This document shows, piece by piece, positions 57,681-64,000 of a stretch of 64,000 bases of DNA (position 1 is the first letter of the stretch; each line of letters begins with the position of its first letter). The stretch is from positions 38,005-102,004 of the IMG/VR virus record IMGVR_UViG_3300048592_000418; one strand, given 5' to 3'. The stretch is from a virus. A program made the translations under genes and the position numbers. The notes below the pieces were generated by a model that did not search any database, was not told the DNA's origin, and was given only the letters and a program-made list of their open reading frames with translations.

Positions 57681-60600
57681 CCTTCGGAAATACCGCGCAC
57701 CGGCACGCTTTCGCACGCCGCGCGGAGATTTCTTCAATCTCGCCGGCGCCGGCGGCGGCAAGGGCGGCGGCGGGAGCACGCGCGCACCGCACGAAGCTCC
57801 GGACAGCGTGCGCTCGAAGGCATACGGACGCACGAAAGAAGTTGTTTCCGAAGGTCCGATTGTGGGGCCGATTGACGCGGACGGCGTTGCGCTCGCGGCG
57901 GAGAACTACGGCAAAGCGATCTTTTTCGACGAAACGCCGCTTCAGAATGCGGACGGCAGTTTCAATTTCAAAAACGTCACGGTTCACTTCGTTCCCGGCA
58001 CGGCCGATCAGGGACACATTCCCGGATTCGATTCGGAGGAAGCGGAAATTGCCGTCGGCGTCCGCGCCATCGAAGCCGGCGACGTAGTTGTTCGCAGCGT
58101 CACGAATCAGGACATTGACGCCGTGCGCGTCACAGTGCGGATCCCGGCGCTGATTAAACAGGATTCGAGCACGGGCGACATCACGGGATATTCGGTCGCG
58201 TTCGCGATTGACGTGAATGACAACGGCGCCGGCTGGGTGGAGAAGGTGAACCGCACCGTCTCGGACAAAATCAGTCAGGCGTATTTGACGAGTCACCGGA
58301 TCGATCTCGAAGGAACCGGGCCGTGGCAAATTCGCCTTCGCCGCATTTCCGCGAAGTCCAGCACAAGCGCGATCCAGAACGAGACATGGTTTGAATCGTA
58401 TTCGGAAATCATTGACGGGAAATTCCGCCATCCGTTCACGGCGATGTTCGGGCTGGAAATCGACGCGGAACAGTTCTCGCGGATCCCGAACGTCGCGTTC
58501 CGGCTCGGCGGGCGCATCATTCGCGTCCCGACGAACTACGATCCAGTTGCGCGCACGTATTCGGGAGTTTGGGACGGCACTTTCAAACTCGCATGGTCAA
58601 ATTGTCCGCCGTGGGTTTATTACGATCTGCTGACGAGCAAGCGCTACGGGCTTGGGAAGTGGATTGACGAAGACATTGTTGACAAGTGGGCGCTGTATGC
58701 AATCGGCGTTGTCTGTGACACAATGGTTCCGAACGGCCGCGGCGGCACGGAACCGCTTTACACGTGCAATCTGTGCGTCGAACAGGAAGTTGACGCTTAC
58801 CGCGCGCTGTATGATCTCGCGAGCGTCTTTCACGGGCTGGCGATTTGGGCCGGCGGTCAGTTCAGCGCGCTTCAGGACGCGCCGCGCGATGCCGTCGCGA
58901 TCTTCGGCAACGCGAACGTTGAAGGCGGGCTGTTTGAATACACCGGCACTTCAAAGGAAGCGCGGCATACCGTCTGCAATGTTTGGTGGAACAATCCCGC
59001 GAACTTCTATCGCCGGGAACCGCTATACGTTCCCGACGAAAAGGGGATTTTCGATTACGGGATCAATCCGACGGATCTGACCGCGTTCGGATGCACGAGC
59101 GAAGGACAGGCAGTCCGCCGCGGCCGTCATTTGTTGCTGTCCGAACAGCTCGCGAAGTCGGCTGTGACGTTCATCACCGGACAGGAAGGCGCATTTTTGC
59201 GGCCGAATCAGGTGTTCAAAGTGATGGACGCGGACAAGGCCGGGAAGCCGTTCTTCGGCCGGCTGAAGGCCGTCAATTCTACTTCCTCGCTTCAGCTTGA
59301 TCGCAGCGTCGTCATCGAAGCCGGCAAGACTTACAAGCTGACATGCGTGAAGCCGGACGGGACGCCGATGCAGTCGGACGTTTCCAATGCGCCGGGAACG
59401 ACGGACACGCTGACGCTTTCCGTCGCGTTTCCGACGGCGCCGCTCGTGTCCGGCGTTTGGCTACTGCAATCGAATTCACTCGTCCCGCAGGAATTCGAGT
59501 GCATCGGATGGAAGCCGGAGGGGAAGGGGAAATATCGGATCGCCGGCATTGCTTACAACGTCAGCAAGTTCGACGGGATCCTGAACGGCTGGCAATTGGA
59601 CACTCCGCCCGTTTCGGAGCTTCAGCCGGCGCGGCTCGTGAAACCGCCGGGCGCCGTCACGATCACGGAGGAATCGATCAGCAACCCGATCAGCTTCCGC
59701 ACGTTCCTGAACCTGTCATGGGTTCCGAGCGAAGACGCGTATCTTCGCGGGTATCGGGTTTATTGGCGTTACGAATCGGGCAACTGGCAACCGATGCCGG
59801 AAGTCAGCGCGCCGAATCAGCGGCTCGAAACAATCGGACTTGGCGTCTATGATTTCAAAGTCGTTGCGGTGAATTCGCTCGGCTTCGAGTCCGGGCCGTC
59901 GTCCGCGTCGCACACCGTTGAAGCCGATTCGCCGATTGAAAACGCGCGCGTGACGGGACTCGAAATCTTCGGGAAGGGCAACGATCAGACGTTCGAGGGA
60001 CGCGATTGCAAATTCGTTTGGCGGATGAACTCCGCGCTGTGGCACGAACTCGGCGAGGAACCGAACGGCGGCGATTCGGGTTTTGCCCACCCATTGTTCC
60101 GGGACTATCTCGTCACGGTTTATGATTGGCAGACTTCGGAGATTCTTCGTCAGGAATCCGTTCAGGATCCGTCATGGACATACACCTACGAAAAGAACGC
60201 TGAAGACGCGCTGCGCTACGCACAGCAGGGCGGGAGCACGTCCGCGCGCCGCAAGTTCCGGATCACAGTTCAGATTCGGGATCGGTTCAACAATCTGAGC
60301 GTGCCGGCGTCCCTGCTGGTGGAGAACCCGGCGCCGGCGGCTCCCGTGTTCACGCTGACGCCGGATCTCGCGGCCGTCGTTGTCCGCTTCACGCCGAGCG
60401 CGGATCTGGATTTCGTCGGCTTCGTCGTTCACGCTTCGCAGACGGCCGGATTCACTGTTAGCGATGCGAACAAGGTTTATGACGGGCCGGACACGCTGAC
60501 GCGGATCAAGCTGGATCCCGGCGTCACTTGGTATTTCCGGCTCGCAGCGTATGACGCTTTCGGGAAATCGGGGCTGAACTTTTCCGTTCAGCAAAGTGCG

Positions 60601-63600
60601 ATCCCTGCGATCACGCTGGACACGACTCCGCCGGCGGTTCCGACCGGCGTTGCGTTGACTTCCGAGCTGGTGAACGAGCAGGACGGCACGCAGCGGATCA
60701 AGCTGATCGGTTCGTGGACTGCGAACACGGAAGAAGATTTCTCGAAGTATCACTGGCGGATCAAGGAAGTCGCGGCCGGGCCGTTCGACTGGGTTCACGG
60801 CACAGCGTCAGGGAAGGATTCGACGCGGATCGAATTCACGGCGAAGGCGAACACGAATTACGAGCTTCAGGTTGCCGCTTCGGACCGCGATGAAAACAAG
60901 TCGGCTTACTCCGCGAGCGCGACGCACATCACGACGCGGGACACGACTCCGCCGGCCGTGCCGGTCTGGATCGCCGGGAACGCGAGCTTCAGGAACATTT
61001 TTCTCGCGTGGCAGAATCCGACAGACTCGGACTTCGATTCCGTCGAACTATACGAAAACACCGTCAACGACAGCGGGACGGCAACGCGCATTTTCCCCGC
61101 GGCCGATGATCAGCCGGGACTTCGCGGCACGTCGCACATTGTCAGCAAGCCGGCGACGGGCGACTTCACCGGCGCGACGTTTTATTATTGGCTGAAGTCG
61201 CGCGACACGTCCGGGAACCGCTCTGGATTTTCGCTCGTTCAGGCTGTCACAATGTCCGGCGTGCCGACGCCGACAGGGCTGACGCTTTCGACGGATCTCG
61301 TCACGAATCCGGACCGCACGCAAACGAGCTACCTGAACGCGAGCGTGGACACGTCGGGATTCGCCGAGTTCGGCGGCTTCACGTGGGAAGTCGAAAAGGT
61401 TGACGCTTCGATTGTCTGGCGCGGAGACACGAAGACGAATTCCATCCGGATCCCGGTTCCGGGGAACACGCTGCTTTTCGTCCGAGTGCGGATGAACGAT
61501 CAAAGCACGGGCCGCAGTGCGTTCACTGCGTTTTCGTCCATCGTCAGCGCGAAAGACACGACGGCGCCGGACGCACCGTCCGGATTCGTTGCGAATTCCG
61601 CAGTCGCGAGCGTGTTTCTCGAATGGACGATCCCGCCGGTGATCGATTGCGCGGAGATCTGGATCTATCGGAACACGACGGGAACACCGCCGACGCCGGG
61701 CGTGACGACGCCTTACAAAAAGCTCGGACGTGATTCCGGGTGGACGGATGACGGCGTGACGCAGGGCGTGACGTATTACTATTGGCTGACCGCTCGGGAC
61801 ACGTCGCAAAACGAGTCCGTTCTTTCGACGGTTCAGAGCACAACGCCGGGCAAGGTTCAGACGACGGACATCAATGACTATGCGGTGACGCTGACAAAGC
61901 GCTTCAACGCGACAATCGCGCTGTCCGGTGACGTTTGGTCAAACAACTCGCCGGGCGCCGGGAAAATCGCGTGGAACGCGCACACGCTGCATTTTCAGGG
62001 CACGGCGTATTCGATTTCCGCCGGCGACACGAACGCCATTGCCGGCGATGCGTGGGTTTACTGGGATCCGGCGACGCCGACGGTTTACCAAGTCAGCGCG
62101 ACGAACCCGACGCTGACGGATGCGCAGTTCATGATCGCGACGAATGTCGCAGGCGTTCACGATCTCGCGTGGAACGCGATGGCGAACGCGCTGATCGGGA
62201 CGGCATACATTGAAAATCTCGCCGTCACGAACGCGAAGATCCTTTCCCTCGCCGTGGACAAGCTCACGGCCGGGACGATCAACGCGAAAGAGATCATCAT
62301 TGCCGGCGGGACGGCGGGCATCATTCGCAGCGCTGACTATTCGGCCGGCTCCGCCGGGTGGGCGATCTGGCACGGCGGCGCGGAGTTCAACAACGTCACC
62401 GTTCGCGGTTCGATCACGGGTTCAACGATCAGCATCGGCGCCGGCGCGAACGACGTTTTCAAAGTTGATCTGTCCGGTAACATTTGGAGCGGACACGCGA
62501 ACTTCGCGAGCGCGCCGTTCAAAGTCTCGAACTCCGGCGTTCTCACGGCGACCGGCGCGACGATCAGCGGCAACGTTCAGGCGCGCAGCATCGAAGCCGG
62601 TCAGACCGTCGTGATCGGTTCGACGGGACTCGAAGCATCGTCCATCATTCAGAGCTTCGGCTTCAGCTCGGGAAGCACGGGCTGGCGCATCGTCGGGAAC
62701 GGGACCGGCGAATTCAATTCGCTGACGCTGCGCGGCGTCGCACTGATCACCGGCAGCATTTCCAACACCGCGACGATTGACGGCGCGAACGCGGGAACCG
62801 TTGCGACGGGCGGATCGCGCGCGGCGACCGCGTTGAACAGCTCGAACAATCTCGTGACGGCGTTCGCTCCGGGAAGCGTCGCGCCGGCGGCGGGAACCGG
62901 GCTGTTCCTCGGATCGGACAAACTCGGGTTTTATGACGCCGGCACGTGGAAAACTTACATGGACAACGCCGGCCGGTTCTATCTCGGCGGCACGTCCGGG
63001 AAGCTCCGCTGGGACGGCGCGGCACTGATCGTTGAAGGATCTATTCTCGCGGCGAGCACGATTGACGGCACGGCCGCAAGCACGGTGAAGGACGGCGCGG
63101 CGCGCGCGAACGCCGGTCTGGACAACGCGGGGAAGCTGATCACGGCCGTCCTTCCGGGCGCAACGGTTGGCGCGGCGCCGGCGACGAACGGCTTGTTCCT
63201 CGGATCGGATTACCTCGGCTATTACAACGCCGGTTGGAAGACGTTCATGGACAATTCCGGGAATTTCTACCTCGGCGGCACGGGGGGAAATCTCACATGG
63301 AGCGCGGGGACAAGCACGCTGACGATTCAGGGAACTTCGATCTTCAAAGGCTCCGTTGACATTGGAAGCGGGCTGAACCGTGTTGCCGTTGACAGCTCGA
63401 ACGGACTGCGCGTCGGCGATCTCAGCGGGAATCACACCGTCATTTGGAACAATGGAACTTACGGGCTGCTGAACATGGTTCACAGCGGGATTCCGCGCGT
63501 CACGCTCGGCTTCGGCGGCGGCGCGACGGCCTACGGAAGCGTTGGACTTTACGACGGCGCCGGCGGCGGAACGCTGCGCTGCGCCTTGCGCGCAACGACT

Positions 63601-63990
63601 ACGCCGGAATTGGAACTCGGATCCGGCGGCATCCTGCGATCCGACGGTGGGAACCAACTGAGCATTTACACGGCCGGGAGTCAGCGCTTCCGGGTGGACG
63701 CGACAGACATTCGCGCGTTCATGGACTTTTCCACGAACGGCAATCACAAGATCAAACTGAACGTTTCGGCGACATCCGTCGTTTACTCGGATGAAAACTG
63801 GGGATGGAACATCCATGGGGACGGAACGCATCCGCTCACGCTCGTTTCCTGCGCGCTGAAGCTGAACGGCGCCGGCAGCGGCGGCACTTACACCGCCGGC
63901 CGAATCTACTTCACGGATTCAGTTTACCTCTACGAAAGCGCTGGCGTGCTCTACCTGAATGACGGCAACGGAGACCGTGCTTTGACGTAG
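57652..63990 (+). CDS. Tail tip / central fibre protein (lambda J-like)
   Basis: 2,112 residues from ATG 57652 (or 57658); the in-frame ATG at 57583 lies inside the I-like gene. Residues 1-650 are the J base (KAYGRTKEVVSEGPIVGPID, VPGTADQGHIPGFDSEEAE). Residues of about 660-1400 contain roughly six fibronectin-III-like modules (VPTGVALTS, YELQVAASDRDENKS, YYYWLTARDTSQNES). Residues 1400-1700 follow the central-fibre pattern (YIENLAVTNAKILSLAVDKL). Two similar modules come next, then a C-terminal cap. It should bind the host receptor. The frame is complete. Confidence 0.95.
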   Translation: MDMAATLQANLRKYRAPARFRTPRGDFFNLAGAGGGKGGGGSTRAPHEAPDSVRSKAYGRTKEVVSEGPIVGPIDADGVALAAENYGKAIFFDETPLQNADGSFNFKNVTVHFVPGTADQGHIPGFDSEEAEIAVGVRAIEAGDVVVRSVTNQDIDAVRVTVRIPALIKQDSSTGDITGYSVAFAIDVNDNGAGWVEKVNRTVSDKISQAYLTSHRIDLEGTGPWQIRLRRISAKSSTSAIQNETWFESYSEIIDGKFRHPFTAMFGLEIDAEQFSRIPNVAFRLGGRIIRVPTNYDPVARTYSGVWDGTFKLAWSNCPPWVYYDLLTSKRYGLGKWIDEDIVDKWALYAIGVVCDTMVPNGRGGTEPLYTCNLCVEQEVDAYRALYDLASVFHGLAIWAGGQFSALQDAPRDAVAIFGNANVEGGLFEYTGTSKEARHTVCNVWWNNPANFYRREPLYVPDEKGIFDYGINPTDLTAFGCTSEGQAVRRGRHLLLSEQLAKSAVTFITGQEGAFLRPNQVFKVMDADKAGKPFFGRLKAVNSTSSLQLDRSVVIEAGKTYKLTCVKPDGTPMQSDVSNAPGTTDTLTLSVAFPTAPLVSGVWLLQSNSLVPQEFECIGWKPEGKGKYRIAGIAYNVSKFDGILNGWQLDTPPVSELQPARLVKPPGAVTITEESISNPISFRTFLNLSWVPSEDAYLRGYRVYWRYESGNWQPMPEVSAPNQRLETIGLGVYDFKVVAVNSLGFESGPSSASHTVEADSPIENARVTGLEIFGKGNDQTFEGRDCKFVWRMNSALWHELGEEPNGGDSGFAHPLFRDYLVTVYDWQTSEILRQESVQDPSWTYTYEKNAEDALRYAQQGGSTSARRKFRITVQIRDRFNNLSVPASLLVENPAPAAPVFTLTPDLAAVVVRFTPSADLDFVGFVVHASQTAGFTVSDANKVYDGPDTLTRIKLDPGVTWYFRLAAYDAFGKSGLNFSVQQSAIPAITLDTTPPAVPTGVALTSELVNEQDGTQRIKLIGSWTANTEEDFSKYHWRIKEVAAGPFDWVHGTASGKDSTRIEFTAKANTNYELQVAASDRDENKSAYSASATHITTRDTTPPAVPVWIAGNASFRNIFLAWQNPTDSDFDSVELYENTVNDSGTATRIFPAADDQPGLRGTSHIVSKPATGDFTGATFYYWLKSRDTSGNRSGFSLVQAVTMSGVPTPTGLTLSTDLVTNPDRTQTSYLNASVDTSGFAEFGGFTWEVEKVDASIVWRGDTKTNSIRIPVPGNTLLFVRVRMNDQSTGRSAFTAFSSIVSAKDTTAPDAPSGFVANSAVASVFLEWTIPPVIDCAEIWIYRNTTGTPPTPGVTTPYKKLGRDSGWTDDGVTQGVTYYYWLTARDTSQNESVLSTVQSTTPGKVQTTDINDYAVTLTKRFNATIALSGDVWSNNSPGAGKIAWNAHTLHFQGTAYSISAGDTNAIAGDAWVYWDPATPTVYQVSATNPTLTDAQFMIATNVAGVHDLAWNAMANALIGTAYIENLAVTNAKILSLAVDKLTAGTINAKEIIIAGGTAGIIRSADYSAGSAGWAIWHGGAEFNNVTVRGSITGSTISIGAGANDVFKVDLSGNIWSGHANFASAPFKVSNSGVLTATGATISGNVQARSIEAGQTVVIGSTGLEASSIIQSFGFSSGSTGWRIVGNGTGEFNSLTLRGVALITGSISNTATIDGANAGTVATGGSRAATALNSSNNLVTAFAPGSVAPAAGTGLFLGSDKLGFYDAGTWKTYMDNAGRFYLGGTSGKLRWDGAALIVEGSILAASTIDGTAASTVKDGAARANAGLDNAGKLITAVLPGATVGAAPATNGLFLGSDYLGYYNAGWKTFMDNSGNFYLGGTGGNLTWSAGTSTLTIQGTSIFKGSVDIGSGLNRVAVDSSNGLRVGDLSGNHTVIWNNGTYGLLNMVHSGIPRVTLGFGGGATAYGSVGLYDGAGGGTLRCALRATTTPELELGSGGILRSDGGNQLSIYTAGSQRFRVDATDIRAFMDFSTNGNHKIKLNVSATSVVYSDENWGWNIHGDGTHPLTLVSCALKLNGAGSGGTYTAGRIYFTDSVYLYESAGVLYLNDGNGDRALT
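62761..63333 (+). repeat. Tandem duplication in the tail-tip protein
   Basis: Two adjacent modules of about 95 residues share TIDG, GLFLGSD-LG-Y-AG, WKT-MDN-G-FYLGGT and a Leu-Trp ending. The first runs from about 62761 to 63055, the second to about 63333. Sequence between the shared blocks has diverged. They probably form repeating units of the fibre shaft. Confidence 0.75.
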
Positions 63991-64000
63991 CGGTTTCGGG

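Noticed and set aside
1-64000. tRNA genes, CRISPR arrays, insertion sequences, integrase or attachment sites
   Set aside because: I found no cloverleaf with a TTCGA arm between genes, no regularly spaced repeats, no transposase or integrase motifs and no terminal inverted repeats. The gaps are too short for most of these.

Overview
The window is one continuous piece of a tailed-phage (siphovirus) or prophage genome. It is GC-rich, and about 110 tightly packed genes all lie on the + strand. Most neighbours overlap by 1-4 bases (ATGA, GTGA or TGATG junctions). The virion genes identify it: large terminase, a DUF4055-type portal, an SPP1 gp7/Mu F-type minor head protein, scaffold, major capsid protein, head-tail connectors, tail tube, a G/GT frameshifted tail chaperone, tape measure, and a lambda-order tail tip (M, L, K, I, J equivalents). 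A lambda-type tip suggests a Gram-negative host; nothing seen fixes the host further. No integrase, DNA polymerase, primase, tRNA or CRISPR array was recognised.

Layout. 1-13.4 kb: DNA-metabolism and small genes (SNF2-family helicase, SSB, a DUF1643 protein, a MazG-like protein, an interrupted RNase III-like gene, two ParB-domain proteins, one fused to a methyltransferase-like domain, and a free methyltransferase). 13.4-20.8 kb: small genes, an HTH protein, an HNH nuclease and an HExxH protein, ending at a GC-rich hairpin. 20.9-25.4 kb: terminase, portal, minor head. 25.4-42.7 kb: an island of about 45 small genes inserted between minor head and scaffold, closed by another hairpin. 42.8-51.3 kb: scaffold, capsid, connectors, tail tube, tail chaperones, with two rho-independent terminators. 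51.3-64 kb: tape measure, tail tip and a 2,112-residue tip/fibre protein. No gap longer than 300 bases lacks a gene.

The most striking feature is a dispersed cis-element. Eleven copies of an 18-bp dyad, GGAACC-N6-GGTTCC, all lie just in front of genes. Nine sit in an extended promoter-like block: an A-rich run, TTGC, the dyad, then usually TAGTG. The start codon follows 10-45 bases later, and the first genes mostly begin M-(T/N/K)-T-N-T. Two lie at 19.4-20.0 kb and seven in the island, so the island splits into seven operator-headed cassettes. I infer a phage-wide regulon controlled by one dimeric DNA-binding protein, possibly with nearly leaderless mRNAs. No structural gene carries the element.

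Several genes look interrupted or recoded. In-frame TAA codons split an RNase III-like gene (9946) and a papain-like gene (26077). A one-base shift splits a small gene near 37901. One gene starting at 4380 has no stop before it runs through ssb and two further genes. The tail chaperone has a well-formed -1 frameshift site (50944-50950).
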